From assembly GCA_947383275.1 (NCBI GenBank), contig CANDCW010000025.1, positions 1 through 29,254 of the forward strand: a stretch of DNA of 29,254 nucleotides, written 5' to 3'. Shown here in pieces: positions 14,350 through 24,103 of this stretch. Each line of letters begins with the position of its first letter. Positions within the stretch are counted from its first letter, which is position 1. This stretch comes from an uncultured Bacillota bacterium (lineage in GTDB: Bacteria > Bacillota > Clostridia > Oscillospirales > Oscillospiraceae). The position numbers and the translations under genes were made by a program. The notes under the pieces are model-generated. The model ran no database searches. It saw nothing but the letters and a program-made list of their open reading frames with translations, and had not been told where the DNA came from.

Positions 14350-17300
14350 TCAATACCCCGTGCGGGGCAGGGTGGGGATAACGGGCTTACCGTAGACCTT
14401 GGTCACCCAGCGGGAGATGGCCTGGACCCACTGGCCGTTGTACACACCGCCCACATCGGCCACATTTACAAAGGAGGAGGTGGCGATACTCTTGACGGCA
14501 GTGCAATACAGCATGGGCTTCTCCACCTGGGCGAAGCCGCCGGGGGCCTGACCAAAGACGAACATCACCTCGGTCACCCGCTCGTTGGAGCCCAGCCCCA
14601 GGGCGGTGGCGGAGGCGGCCAGGGTGTAGCTCTTGCTGGTGGACAGGTTGTCCGCCAGGGTACGGGGCTCACCGCCGTTGACCCGGTAGGTGATCTTATA
14701 GGTGCCAGGGAAGTTGTAGGTGCCGGTGATCACCGTCTCCAGCCGCACCTCGGCGGGCAGCACATCGCGCCAATAGAAGCTGTCCAGCCGGACATTGGAG
14801 CTGTTGCCGATGTTGGAGAAGGTGTACCGCACAGGCTGGCCCGCCATGATCTCGGCGGGGCCGCTCTTGGTGATGGACACCCCGGTGGTCAGGGCCTTGT
14901 TGGCCACCTCAAAGCGGACGATCTGGCCCTCGTGCTCCAGGTAGGCGGTCAGCTCCTGGTCGTTCACCCCGTAGTTGGCCGGGGCTTTTACCTCCCGGAT
15001 GGTGTAGCGGTTTAGGGGTAGGGGCTTGGACACGGCCAGCCCCCGGTTGTCGCTGCGGATGGTGTCCACCAGATTACCGGCTTTATCGTAAATCTCGAAG
15101 ATGGCCCCCTCCAGCAGAGTGCCGGCGGGCAGGCCGTTGGTGGGATTGTAGTCGGCGGACTTCTTCGTAATCTGGATTTGAGCGGTGATGGGGATATTCT
15201 TCCACTCCACTAATGTGGTTTCCCCGGCGGTGACATAGACGGTTTTCATCTGGGTATCGGGGACATAGCCTTTGTTCTCCAGCTCTCGCAGGTAGTAGCG
15301 GCCGGAGGTAGTCAGCCCCTCAATGTACACATATCCGCTATTATCCGAGGTGTACTGGCCGATGGGGGTGTTGGTGCTGTCGTACAGCAGGAAACTTACC
15401 CCATAGATTCCCTTTCCGGTCACACTGTCGGTCTTATGAATCAATATCCCGCTGAAAGCCTTGTTGGTAATGGTGACCGTGGTGGCTTTGCCGTCCTGGA
15501 TGGTGAAATAGGTGGGATTGCTGTCCAGCTTGAAGCCCTGCGCCGCCTCAATTTCAACGGCATAGTAGTCCCCGGCGTCCAGATCCAGGTGGGCGCGGCC
15601 CTGCTTGTCGGTGGTAATGGTATCCACCAGAGCGCCGTCTATCTTCCTGATCTCAAAGGTGGTGTCGGGGATGCGCTTGGTCTTATCGCTTTCGCTGACC
15701 TTAATCAACTCCAACCCACCAATGGGGGCGTTGTAGAAAGTCAACGTCTGGACCTCGCCGGATTTGATTTCAATGCTCTGGGGGGTGGAATCAAGCACGT
15801 ATCCGTCCAAAGTCTTGGTTTCTCTGGCGGTAATGACGGTGCCGGGAGTGAGGTCCTTGATGGTAATGCGTCCCAGCGCATCGGTTTTATAGATACCGTT
15901 GTTGGGACCAAGGACCGTACCGTCGCTGTCGGTGACCAGAAACTCCACCCCGGCCAGGGGCTGGTCCTTGCTGCCGGTGACGAACTTCTGAATCACGAGT
16001 GCCTGGGTGGGGACATTGTAAACCGTTACTGTTTGAGTATCGTCCGGGTTGACCACGACGGTCTGTGTGCGGTTTTCCTCCTTGATGTAGTAGCCGTCAA
16101 CCGTCTCCAATTCGGTAATAATCACGGTGCCTATAACATCGGAAATTTTGATCTGGCCGTTGCTGTCGGTGACATAGATACCATTGGTAGAGGTCTTGCC
16201 GCCGTCCTGGTCCACGTTGGAGCCGTCCGCATAGGTGATCTTAAAGCGGACGCCGGCCAGAGGATGCTTGTCAATGCCGTCCACCTTGTTGATGATAAGG
16301 TTCCCGGCCCGCTTGTTCCAGAAGGTCAGCTGGGGGGCCTGACCAGCCTTGATCTTGATGGTCTTGGGTGTACCGTCCAGCACGAAGCCCTCCACTGTCT
16401 TGACCTCCTGGGCGGTAATAGTGGCGCCGGGTTCCAGGCCCTCAATCACAATTTCCCCCTTGGCGTCGGTATAAAATACACCGTCGCTGGGGCCGACCGG
16501 AGCCCCGGAGCCGTCCACCACCTTGAAGGCCACGCCAGTCAGGGGCTCGTTGGCGGTGCCCTCAATGTACTTATGGATCGTCAGCGTCATTTTGGGGTCA
16601 TTCTCAAATGTGAGGTCGTTGCCGTTGCTGCCGGAGCTGCCGCCGACGTTGCCGCTGCTCACGGTGTTGGAGCCATTTTTAACCGTGATGGTCTGCGGGG
16701 TCTGGTTGATCACATAACCCTCGGGCACTCTGGTTTCGGTAACAACGACGGTGCTGCCGGGGACGAGGCCGGTCACGGTGGCGGTGCCGTCCTTGCCGGT
16801 GGTACAGCGGGCCAGAATGTTGCCGCTGCCGTCCTTAACCACAAACTCGGTGCCGGGGACGGGTTTCCCGCTGACAGAATCCACTTTCTTGATGGTCAGA
16901 CTGCACAGCGGGTCGTTGAGGAAGGTAAGCGTCTGCGTGTCCAGAGGGTTGACGGTGACGGTCTGCGTCTGTGTGGCCTGGTCGATCACATAACCAGGAG
17001 CGGCCTTGATCTCTTTTGCCACGACGGTGCCTGTGATACCGGAAATGCGGATTTCTCCCTTATCATCTGTCGTGTAAAGGCCGTTGCTGGACAAATGGCC
17101 GTTGTCAGCATCCACAAATCCGCCGTTTGCGTAGGTGAGCTGGAACTGTGCGCCGGAAATGAGAGCGCTGGTCACACTGTCTTTCTTTTGGATGACCAGG
17201 GTCCCAGCCCGCTTGTTCCAAAACGTCAACTGCTGCACTTCGCCGCCCTTGATGAGAATGTCCTGCGGGGTCCCATCCAGCACGAAGCCCTCGACCGTCT

Positions 17301-20300
17301 TGATCTCCCGCACCTTCACGGTGGTGCCGGGTTCAATGCCCTCCAGCACGATTTCGCCGGCCTTGTCAGTGTAATACACGCCATCGTCAGGACCCACAGC
17401 GCCGCCGTTACCGTCCACGACCTTAAAGGCCACGCCGGACAGCGGCTCGTTCTCGGTCCCCTCGATAAACTTGCGGATGATCAGCGTGGTGCCGGGTTCA
17501 TCGTCAAAGATCAGGCTGTTGGCCACGCCGGTGCGTACCACGATACTCTTGGGCGTTTCATCGAGGATGTAGCCCTTGGGGGCCTTTTTCTCAGAGACGA
17601 CCACGGTGGAATTGGGGGCCAGCCCGGTGACGGTGACCGTACCGTCAGTGCCGGTGGTGTAGATCCCATTGTCGGGGCCAACCACATGGCCATTGCTGTA
17701 CCGCACCATAAACTCAGCGCCCTTCAGGGGCTTCCTGGTCACGGCGTCCCGTTTCAGGATGGTCAGCGTGCAGAGGGGATCATCATAGAAGCGGAGCGTC
17801 TGCGTATCCCCGGCGTTGACCACCACGGTCTGGGGGGTGGGGTCCTTGCGGTAATTGTCCGGCGCTTTTTCCTCAGAAACCACATAGGTGCCGGGGAGCA
17901 GCTTGGACAGCACGATCTGCCCATTGACATCGGTGGTGTAGAGACCGTTGGAAGAGGTGAGGCCCTCGTTGTCCGGGGTCAGCTCCCCGTTGGCGTTCAT
18001 CACCTTGAACTGCGCGCCGGACAGCGGCTGCTTGGTGACGCTGTCGTATTTCTCAATGATCAGACCGCCCTTGCGGGTGTTTTTGATCACCACGGTCTGG
18101 GTGTCGCCGCCCTGCCCAATGACCACGTTGGTGGAGGGCGTGTCGATGACGTACCCGCCGTCCGGGGCCTTGATTTCGTTGATGACATAAGCGCCGGGAG
18201 CCAGATTGGTGATCTTGATCTCGCCCTGGGCGTCTGTGGTGAAGATGCCGTTGGAGGTCAGTGTGGACGTGCCGATGACACCGTCCAGGCCCACCTCACA
18301 GCCAGCAGCAGTCGTGATTCTGAACTCAGCGCCGGGCAGTACCTCATTGGTCTGGCTGTCCCGTTTCTGGATGATCAGACTGCCCTTGGGCTGGTTTTTG
18401 AACGTGAGAGACACCGTCCTGCCCGCCTGGATCTGGATGGTCTGGCTCTGGGTGTCCAAAATGAAGCCTGCCGGGGCGCGGACCTCGGTGACCACCACGC
18501 TCTTTCCGGGCTTCAGACCGGGGATGCGGATCTCGCCGTTCTCATCGCTGCGGTAGATCCCATTGGAGTCGCCAATCAGGGTCCCGTCCGCATACGCAAT
18601 TTTGAACTCCGCGTTCTGGAGGGTCACGCTGGGATTAGTGGCGCAGACCTTGCGGATGAGCAGGATGCCGTCCGGGGCGTTGTCGAAGGAGACGGTAACC
18701 ACGTTCTGCTCACCCTTGTCCGAGATGTAGACGGTCTCGGAGGAGTTGATGATGGAGTAGCCATCTGCGGGGCTGATTTCTTCAACAATATAAGTCCCCT
18801 GGGTCAGCCCGGTCCAGATGCAGGTTCCGTTCTTCCCTGTGGTTTTCTGCCCGATCACGGTGCCGCCAGTGCCGGACGTACCGCCCAAAAAGCGGAGCTG
18901 GAAGGTGCAGCCGGGAAGGGCCTCATGGGTCACGCTGTCGTACTTCTCAACCACGATGGCGTTTAACGGTTCGTTGAAAAAAGTGAGCGTCCTGCTCTCG
19001 CCGCCGTGGAGGATCACCTTCTGGGTGGTGGGTTCCTTCATCTGATATCCAGGCGCAGGCTCCACCTCTGTCACGGTGTACTCGCCGGGGTACAGCTTCT
19101 TCCCTTTCTCATGGAGCTTGATCTGGCCATTGGCATCGGTGACGAAGATACCGAAGTCCATGTAAGCGGGCGCGCCAGCGGACTCGCCATTGGAGGTATA
19201 AGTCACACGGAACTTGGCGCCCTGGATGGGAGCGCCGGCCACGCTGTCCTCCTTGAAGATGGTCAGCTCCGGGGTCTTGTGGTTGCGGAACACCACCGTC
19301 TTTTCATCGCCGGGATTCAGGGAAATGGTCTGCACCCGGTCGGCGTCCTTGTCCGGCAGGTAGTAGGGGGCGGGGACAGATTTCTCGGTGATGCGGTAGG
19401 TTCCGGGATTGACACGCTTGGCCACTTTGCCGTCCGCACCGGTGGTCCAATCGTCCTGATAGTCGTTGTCGATACCCTTCACCTCAAACACGGTGCCGGG
19501 GACAGGCACTCCGGTGTCGGCATCGATCTTCGAGAGGGTCAGCAGGGGCTTCTTACTGTTTTTGAAAGTCAGAGTCTTGTTATCGTTGGGGTTGAGGCTG
19601 ACGGTCTGCACCCGATCCGCTTCATCCTCGGGCAGACAGTAGGGCTCCGGGACATCCTTTTCTGTGATCCGGTAGGAGCCGGGGTCCACCTGGATGGTCA
19701 CGGTGCCGTCTGCGCCGGTAGTTACGTCGTGCTGGTAATCGCTGTTGATACCCTCGATTCTGAACTTGGTGCCGGGGATGGGAGTGCCAGCGCCCTGTTC
19801 CACTTTGGCGATGGTCAGGTAGGGCCGCTTATCGTTGCTCAGCCGCAGTTCAGCAATTTTTCCGGGAGACAGCTCCACATGGTACTCCGTCTTGTCCAGG
19901 ACGTGATCAGGCAGGGTGGCGGTCTCCTGCACCGAGTAAATTCCGGGTTCCAGACCGTCCACCGTGATCTCACCGCCGTTTGCCGTAGTGCGGTCAATGG
20001 AGTGGCTGGCGTCCTCAATCGGGGTGATTTTGAAGGTGACACCATCCAGGGGAGTCCCGTCCGCACTGGTCTTGAACAGCTTGAAACCGGGCTTCCTGGT
20101 GTTGGTAAAAACGAACTGCGCCGTATCATTGGCCTTGAGATGGATAATGCGCTGGGCGTCGTCTATGACATGCCCCGCGCACTCAATCTCGGTCACCTCA
20201 TAGGACCCCTCCGGGAGCATGGACAGGTCGATCTCCCCGCTGCTGTTGGTAATAAATTCCTCGGGACCGTAGCTGCCGTTGATGGCGCGGATACGGAACT

Positions 20301-23202
20301 TAGCGCCAGGAATGGTCTTGGAGGGGTCAGAGCTGTCCACCTTGACCAGCTTCATACCGGGCTTGTTGTCATTGAAGAACAACAGGTCCTTGGTGCCGCC
20401 GCCAGCGACAAGCTCAACCTCCTGATAGCTGCCGTCCATGATGTGGCCCTCGTCGCCGGTGTCCACCTCAACGGCCCGGTAGGTCCCAGGCTCAATGCCG
20501 GTCAGGACGATTTCGCCGTTGCCTTTGGTTTCATAGAGGCCAAGGGAAGTGCCGTTGCGGAAAATTTCAAAAGTGACGCCGTTCATGGGCTGGTGGCTCA
20601 GGCGGTCATACTTCACCACACGCAGACCGACCTTTGCCAAATTCTTGAACACCAGGGGACCAGCGGGGATGGGGTTGCCGTCCGCGTCCAGTTCCAGCTT
20701 GATCTGCTGGACCTCGGTGGTGGGCATGTAATTGGGGGGCGGTACGATCTCGGTCACGGCGTACTCGCCGGGCTTGATGTACTTGCCAGCCGCTTCAGTC
20801 GGGTCCCACCACTGGATGGTCTCCAGCTCACCGGAGGAGTTGGTATCAAACTCATAAACCCCATTTACCACAGAACTGAACTTAAATGTGGCGGGCCCGA
20901 CGCCCTTGTTGGTGTTGGCGTCCCGTTTGAACAGGATTGCTTTCCCAGGGGTAGGATCAGGGTCCGGGTCGGGATCGGGGTCAGGATCAGGGGTAGTGCC
21001 ATTGGTAAAGGTCGCCTTGGCGATTCCACTGGTGGTGGTGAACTTTTTGGCCGTCATGTCGGCGGTTCCGCCCGTCCCGGTGATGCCGGTCAGCTGGGAG
21101 GAGTCGTCCTCCGTCACCTCGCAGCGGAAGGAGGAGTCGGCATCGAAGTCGATGTGGATGGTTTCGCCGGCCTTCAGCTTGAATTTCAGGCCGCTGCCGG
21201 TCTCGGTCACCTGGCTGGTGCAGTCCGCGTCATTTTTCTTTGCGGTGAAGCCGGTGGTAGCGCCAGCCGTGTACTTCACGGTAAAGGCCCACTCATCGCC
21301 GGCAGAAATATCCTCGCCGGCTTTCTTCGTCACCTCCAGCCAAGGCCTGGCGGGATCGCCTGTCTCAAAGTTGAAGGGAGAGAAGATGTGCAGGCCGAAA
21401 GAGCGCCGCTCATTAAAAATGGTATCCCGCATAGGCCGGGCGTACTGGATGGTGTCTACATAGCTGTCGCACTCCCGGAAGCCGTTGGTGGAGTGCAGTT
21501 CCTCTCCGGTGGGAGTGCCGTTTTCATCCAGCGGGTATTCCACGAACTGGTTATCCTTGGCCTGACGCATCCGCCGGGCCATATTGACCATGGTGGAGGA
21601 CTGGTCGTAGATCAGGGTATACTGGCCGGAGCCCTCGTTGTTGTAAAGGCTGTAGGCCATCATCTCCCGCAGGGTATAGGCCCGGCGGTAGCCGTCCGGG
21701 TCTTTGACAACAGCCCCGGTCTCCACGATGATCCGGTACTTGGTGCGCAGATTGCCGTCCGCATCGTGGACATACTCGGACCAGTGCTCCATCGCCTCAT
21801 CCTCGCTCCAACCGCCGCTTCCCTCGTTGGAACTCAGGCGGTTCAGCAGGTACAGGAAAGCATTGTTGGCCTTATACACTTTATAAATATTGCCGGGGGT
21901 GACGGACTCAGCGTCGGTGCCCCACATGGAGGTATAGTCGCCATCCTCCCAGCCTGTGGACCAGGAGCCGGAATTGCAGTGGAACATCTGCTCTTTCTCC
22001 TGGTCGGAGATGCCGGCCGCCGCCTGGAACTCATCGGCGGTGGTCACCCAATTCTTGTTGCCGCCGGCGGTGGCGTCATAGGAGTAAACAGTGCCTCCGA
22101 TCAACTGGGCGGCGCCGCTGCCCATTCCGTTATACTGCATGGCGCAGGAGTTGTACCAGGTGATCTTACTCCGGCAGTCATCGGCAGACCAGCCGTTGCC
22201 CCACACCACATTGAGGGGGGTGCCAACCACATGCCAGGTGCTCCAATCGTTCGTGTTGAGATCGGTGACGACACCCTGGGGAAACTCGATCAGAGTAAAG
22301 CGGAGAAAGGTCCTCTCAGGGTCGGTGGACCAGGCCACGTTGGAGGTGGTGGGCTTTTTCCCGCCGGGGCTGCCGGGGTTGTAGGCGCCCACGCCCCCGG
22401 TGGGATCGTTAGCACTCACTCTGGCAGGCGCACGATTGGCAGTTCGCGGACAGAACTTGGTCAGCGTCACGCTGGGGTCAGCACTGTAGGCCCGATCCAC
22501 GGAGAAAGGCAGATCATAGCTGAGATCGCTCAGGCTGCCGTCTGCTGTTTCATACTCGGTCCAAGCGTCAAATTTTGTATAGGCCACCCCGTCCAGGCTG
22601 TAGCTCTGGGCAGAGCCGCCCTTGGCCCGACTGACGTTCACGGTCTGGCCGCTCTGACGGACCACCAGCGTCTCGCCGCTGGCCATCGCTGTCTGCTGGA
22701 GCAATGCCAGCTGTTCGGCCAGGGCGTAGGTGCCGGGGATAGCGTACTCGAACCGAGTCAGCCGGGAGTTAAACTGTTTCCTGCCGTCCGACTCGTAAAC
22801 AATGCTGGGGAGCACATCGGGCAGGTTGATCAGGACACTGTCCCTGTCCACCCAGCCGGTGCCGTCCAGGTTGCTGCCGGTCCATCCACCGTCTGCGACG
22901 TAGCCGACCTTGAGCCGGTCGCCGCCCTTGTCCTCCAGAAGCGCGAAGGGCACAGCGGCGGGGATAGCGGCTACTTTAGTGCCGCTACCCTCGGTCTTGT
23001 AAACGGTGAGCGGGTCGCTGCCGCCGTTCCAGGCGGTAGCGCCAGCCACATTCAGCTCGAAGTTTCCGGTGGGGGCGTAGGGATTGGAGCCGCCCGGGGA
23101 ATCGGCGGCGAAAGCGGAGACCGGAAGCATACCGACCGCCATGACTACGGCCAACAGGCCGGAAACTGCCCGTTTCCAGTGAGATTTAATGCTTTTTAAC
23201 AC
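14350..23202 (-). CDS. Giant CnaB/SpaA-domain surface adhesin, 2950 aa
   Basis: GTG at 23202 follows AAGGAGGAAC and gives a signal peptide (VSGLLAVVMAVGMLPVSAFA) at the N-terminus. Residues about 60-130 resemble a bacterial SH3 domain (GWVDRDSVLINLPDVLPS). Residues to about 740 form an N-terminal region I cannot name, followed by a (PD)n linker. From about 752 to 2765 I count 21 CnaB/SpaA-like domains of 85-110 residues, each with a K-x-D-type first strand and a TE/RE-x-x-x-P-x-G-Y motif, consistent with intradomain Lys-Asn isopeptide bonds. A terminal DUF11-like domain (ALTTGVSITKSGPAEI) follows. The protein ends LPRTGY, a sortase motif with no membrane helix or basic tail after it. The sortase gene lies two genes upstream. 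Likely role: adhesion, mating contact or host binding. Confidence 0.9.
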   Translation of the reverse strand: MLKSIKSHWKRAVSGLLAVVMAVGMLPVSAFAADSPGGSNPYAPTGNFELNVAGATAWNGGSDPLTVYKTEGSGTKVAAIPAAVPFALLEDKGGDRLKVGYVADGGWTGSNLDGTGWVDRDSVLINLPDVLPSIVYESDGRKQFNSRLTRFEYAIPGTYALAEQLALLQQTAMASGETLVVRQSGQTVNVSRAKGGSAQSYSLDGVAYTKFDAWTEYETADGSLSDLSYDLPFSVDRAYSADPSVTLTKFCPRTANRAPARVSANDPTGGVGAYNPGSPGGKKPTTSNVAWSTDPERTFLRFTLIEFPQGVVTDLNTNDWSTWHVVGTPLNVVWGNGWSADDCRSKITWYNSCAMQYNGMGSGAAQLIGGTVYSYDATAGGNKNWVTTADEFQAAAGISDQEKEQMFHCNSGSWSTGWEDGDYTSMWGTDAESVTPGNIYKVYKANNAFLYLLNRLSSNEGSGGWSEDEAMEHWSEYVHDADGNLRTKYRIIVETGAVVKDPDGYRRAYTLREMMAYSLYNNEGSGQYTLIYDQSSTMVNMARRMRQAKDNQFVEYPLDENGTPTGEELHSTNGFRECDSYVDTIQYARPMRDTIFNERRSFGLHIFSPFNFETGDPARPWLEVTKKAGEDISAGDEWAFTVKYTAGATTGFTAKKNDADCTSQVTETGSGLKFKLKAGETIHIDFDADSSFRCEVTEDDSSQLTGITGTGGTADMTAKKFTTTSGIAKATFTNGTTPDPDPDPDPDPDPTPGKAILFKRDANTNKGVGPATFKFSSVVNGVYEFDTNSSGELETIQWWDPTEAAGKYIKPGEYAVTEIVPPPNYMPTTEVQQIKLELDADGNPIPAGPLVFKNLAKVGLRVVKYDRLSHQPMNGVTFEIFRNGTSLGLYETKGNGEIVLTGIEPGTYRAVEVDTGDEGHIMDGSYQEVELVAGGGTKDLLFFNDNKPGMKLVKVDSSDPSKTIPGAKFRIRAINGSYGPEEFITNSSGEIDLSMLPEGSYEVTEIECAGHVIDDAQRIIHLKANDTAQFVFTNTRKPGFKLFKTSADGTPLDGVTFKITPIEDASHSIDRTTANGGEITVDGLEPGIYSVQETATLPDHVLDKTEYHVELSPGKIAELRLSNDKRPYLTIAKVEQGAGTPIPGTKFRIEGINSDYQHDVTTGADGTVTIQVDPGSYRITEKDVPEPYCLPEDEADRVQTVSLNPNDNKTLTFKNSKKPLLTLSKIDADTGVPVPGTVFEVKGIDNDYQDDWTTGADGKVAKRVNPGTYRITEKSVPAPYYLPDKDADRVQTISLNPGDEKTVVFRNHKTPELTIFKEDSVAGAPIQGAKFRVTYTSNGESAGAPAYMDFGIFVTDANGQIKLHEKGKKLYPGEYTVTEVEPAPGYQMKEPTTQKVILHGGESRTLTFFNEPLNAIVVEKYDSVTHEALPGCTFQLRFLGGTSGTGGTVIGQKTTGKNGTCIWTGLTQGTYIVEEISPADGYSIINSSETVYISDKGEQNVVTVSFDNAPDGILLIRKVCATNPSVTLQNAEFKIAYADGTLIGDSNGIYRSDENGEIRIPGLKPGKSVVVTEVRAPAGFILDTQSQTIQIQAGRTVSLTFKNQPKGSLIIQKRDSQTNEVLPGAEFRITTAAGCEVGLDGVIGTSTLTSNGIFTTDAQGEIKITNLAPGAYVINEIKAPDGGYVIDTPSTNVVIGQGGDTQTVVIKNTRKGGLIIEKYDSVTKQPLSGAQFKVMNANGELTPDNEGLTSSNGLYTTDVNGQIVLSKLLPGTYVVSEEKAPDNYRKDPTPQTVVVNAGDTQTLRFYDDPLCTLTILKRDAVTRKPLKGAEFMVRYSNGHVVGPDNGIYTTGTDGTVTVTGLAPNSTVVVSEKKAPKGYILDETPKSIVVRTGVANSLIFDDEPGTTLIIRKFIEGTENEPLSGVAFKVVDGNGGAVGPDDGVYYTDKAGEIVLEGIEPGTTVKVREIKTVEGFVLDGTPQDILIKGGEVQQLTFWNKRAGTLVIQKKDSVTSALISGAQFQLTYANGGFVDADNGHLSSNGLYTTDDKGEIRISGITGTVVAKEIKAAPGYVIDQATQTQTVTVNPLDTQTLTFLNDPLCSLTIKKVDSVSGKPVPGTEFVVKDGSGNILARCTTGKDGTATVTGLVPGSTVVVTETRVPEGYVINQTPQTITVKNGSNTVSSGNVGGSSGSNGNDLTFENDPKMTLTIHKYIEGTANEPLTGVAFKVVDGSGAPVGPSDGVFYTDAKGEIVIEGLEPGATITAQEVKTVEGFVLDGTPKTIKIKAGQAPQLTFWNKRAGNLIINKVDGIDKHPLAGVRFKITYADGSNVDQDGGKTSTNGIYVTDSNGQIKISDVIGTVIITELETVDGYYIKEENRTQTVVVNPDDTQTVTVYNVPTQALVIQKFVTGSKDQPLAGVEFLVTDSDGTVLGPNNGIYKTDALGRITIKDLTPGTVITARETKTLDGYVLDSTPQSIEIKSGEVQTLTFYNAPIGGLELIKVSESDKTKRIPDTTFEIRKIDGALVDTITTDKQGRAHLDLDAGDYYAVEIEAAQGFKLDSNPTYFTIQDGKATTVTITNKAFSGILIHKTDSVTGKGIYGVSFLLYDSTNTPIGQYTSDNSGYVYIEGLTTSGRYYLRELENKGYVPDTQMKTVYVTAGETTLVEWKNIPITAQIQITKKSADYNPTNGLPAGTLLEGAIFEIYDKAGNLVDTIRSDNRGLAVSKPLPLNRYTIREVKAPANYGVNDQELTAYLEHEGQIVRFEVANKALTTGVSITKSGPAEIMAGQPVRYTFSNIGNSSNVRLDSFYWRDVLPAEVRLETVITGTYNFPGTYKITYRVNGGEPRTLADNLSTSKSYTLAASATALGLGSNERVTEVMFVFGQAPGGFAQVEKPMLYCTAVKSIATSSFVNVADVGGVYNGQWVQAISRWVTKVYGKPVIPTLPRTGY
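16010..17782 (-). repeat. Tandem duplication of a three-domain block inside the adhesin
   Basis: Two successive blocks of about 0.87-0.9 kb (roughly 17782-16912 and 16911-16010) each encode the same order of CnaB domains: one starting PLCTLTIL/PLCSLTIK, one with IEGTENEPLSGVAFKVVDG or IEGTANEPLTGVAFKVVDG, and one starting RAGTLVIQ/RAGNLIIN after a shared LTFWNK. The next domain (FVTGSKDQPLAGVEF) is again of the second type, a partial third copy. This points to growth by recombination between repeats. Confidence 0.75.
20951..20991 (-). repeat. Hexanucleotide repeat encoding a Pro-Asp linker
   Basis: About six GGNTCN units (plus strand) encode alternating Pro and Asp between the N-terminal region and the first CnaB domain of the adhesin. 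Such Pro-Asp linkers are extended spacers in surface proteins. Units can be added or lost without changing the frame, so the length may vary between strains. Confidence 0.7.
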
Positions 23203-23332
23203 GAATTTGTTCCTCCTTATCAAGTTTTGGGCACAAAGAAAGGACCGCACGAAGTTGTGCAGTCCTGGGGAGTGGTGATGTTCCGTTATGATTGGGGCTG
23301 TTCATACGGGGGATGGGTGGTTTCAGTTGCAT
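23186..23332 (-). CDS. Possible 48-aa leader peptide before the adhesin
   Basis: A 48-codon frame from ATG at 23332, preceded directly by TAAGGAGGAAA, spans the gap between the NlpC/P60-like gene and the adhesin and overlaps the adhesin GTG by 17 nt. The peptide (MQLKPPIPRMNSPNHNGTSP at the start, EEQIRVKKH at the end) has no recognisable domain. The frame runs through the hairpin at 23241-23266, and its final codons contain the adhesin's ribosome binding site. It could act in translational coupling or attenuation, or be a chance frame. Confidence 0.3.
   Translation of the reverse strand: MQLKPPIPRMNSPNHNGTSPLPRTAQLRAVLSLCPKLDKEEQIRVKKH
23232..23266 (-). terminator. Terminator-like hairpin in the adhesin 5' leader
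   Basis: On the minus strand AGGACTGCAC and GTGCGGTCCT form a 10-bp stem with one G-U pair and a 6-nt loop, followed by TTTCTTTGTG. It lies about 30-65 nt before the adhesin start and after the NlpC/P60-like stop. It can be a terminator between the two genes or an attenuator controlling the very long adhesin gene. Confidence 0.6.
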
Positions 23333-23340
23333 TTTCCTCC

Positions 23341-24012
23341 TTATTTTCCAGTAGGCCAGCCCATGACGCTGTTCCCAGTGTAAGAGACGCTCTCCGGGTA
23401 CCGGGTCCACACCTCCAGGTGGTAGCTCTTGCCCTCGCCCCGGTAGCAATCCAGATTGTCTCTCCCGTAGGGATTCTCACGGTCCGGCCACTGGACTGTC
23501 TCACCGGCGTTGCCGTCCGTGATGTGGAAGGCGTTTTTCTCGTTGGGAGACTCCAGGGCGACGGTCACATGCCAGACCTTTCCGGTGCTGTTTCGCACCA
23601 TGAAGATGATGTCCCCCGGCCTGATCTGCTCCAGGTCCTCCAGCCTGCGGGCGGGGTTGGCCTCGTCGCCGAAGATGAGGGAGCTGACCATGCTGGCGTA
23701 GCCGCTGCAGCCGTAGGTCGCGCTGACCCGGTAGGCATCCATGACCTGGCGGGCCTGGGTGCAGGGGACCTCGTTTTTGTGGGTGCCGGGGGTTTTCCGG
23801 GTGCCCCAGACCGTCCCGGTGGGCCAGTCCTGTTCAATCTGCCGAAGCAATTCCAGCACGTTTTCCTCTGTGACGGCTTTGCCATTGGCCAGCGTGGTCT
23901 CGACGGAGGTTGGCATACTGGCCTCTGCGGGGGCTTGGGCGGCAAGGACAGTAGGGGTGTTGACGGTGAGCAGGATACTGGCCGCCAACGCGATGATCGT
24001 TCTCTTTTTCAT
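23341..24012 (-). CDS. Secreted NlpC/P60-like cysteine peptidase
   Basis: A 223-residue protein with signal peptide MKKRTIIALAASILLTVNTP and probable cleavage after VLAA. Near residue 100 is YGCSGYASMVSSLIFG, the Cys-containing helix start of NlpC/P60- or CHAP-type papain-fold peptidases. RPGDIIFM follows, then VWHVTVALE with the expected catalytic His and HITDGN with a possible third residue. Such enzymes cut peptidoglycan stem peptides; conjugative elements often carry one to open the wall. ATG at 24012 has CAGGAGGAGAAG as site. It is placed between the sortase and the adhesin, so it may instead help assemble the adhesin in the wall. Exact subfamily uncertain. Confidence 0.7.
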   Translation of the reverse strand: MKKRTIIALAASILLTVNTPTVLAAQAPAEASMPTSVETTLANGKAVTEENVLELLRQIEQDWPTGTVWGTRKTPGTHKNEVPCTQARQVMDAYRVSATYGCSGYASMVSSLIFGDEANPARRLEDLEQIRPGDIIFMVRNSTGKVWHVTVALESPNEKNAFHITDGNAGETVQWPDRENPYGRDNLDCYRGEGKSYHLEVWTRYPESVSYTGNSVMGWPTGK

Positions 24013-24103
24013 GGACTTCTCCTCCTGTTGATAATTTTTTGGGCTTCGCAACCGAACCATACCACAGAAGGGGGACGAAGTCGAATACTATCGCCGAACA
24101 GCT

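Noticed and set aside
15436..18966. Open frame of 1176 codons on the plus strand
   Set aside because: It is antisense to the repeated CnaB domains. Repeats without stops in one unit have none in the others, and the protein has no known features, no ribosome binding site and low-complexity Gly/Val/Asp/His composition.
19006..23199. Open frame of 1397 codons on the plus strand
   Set aside because: Same cause: antisense to the adhesin gene, which has a signal peptide, domain order and good start on the other strand.
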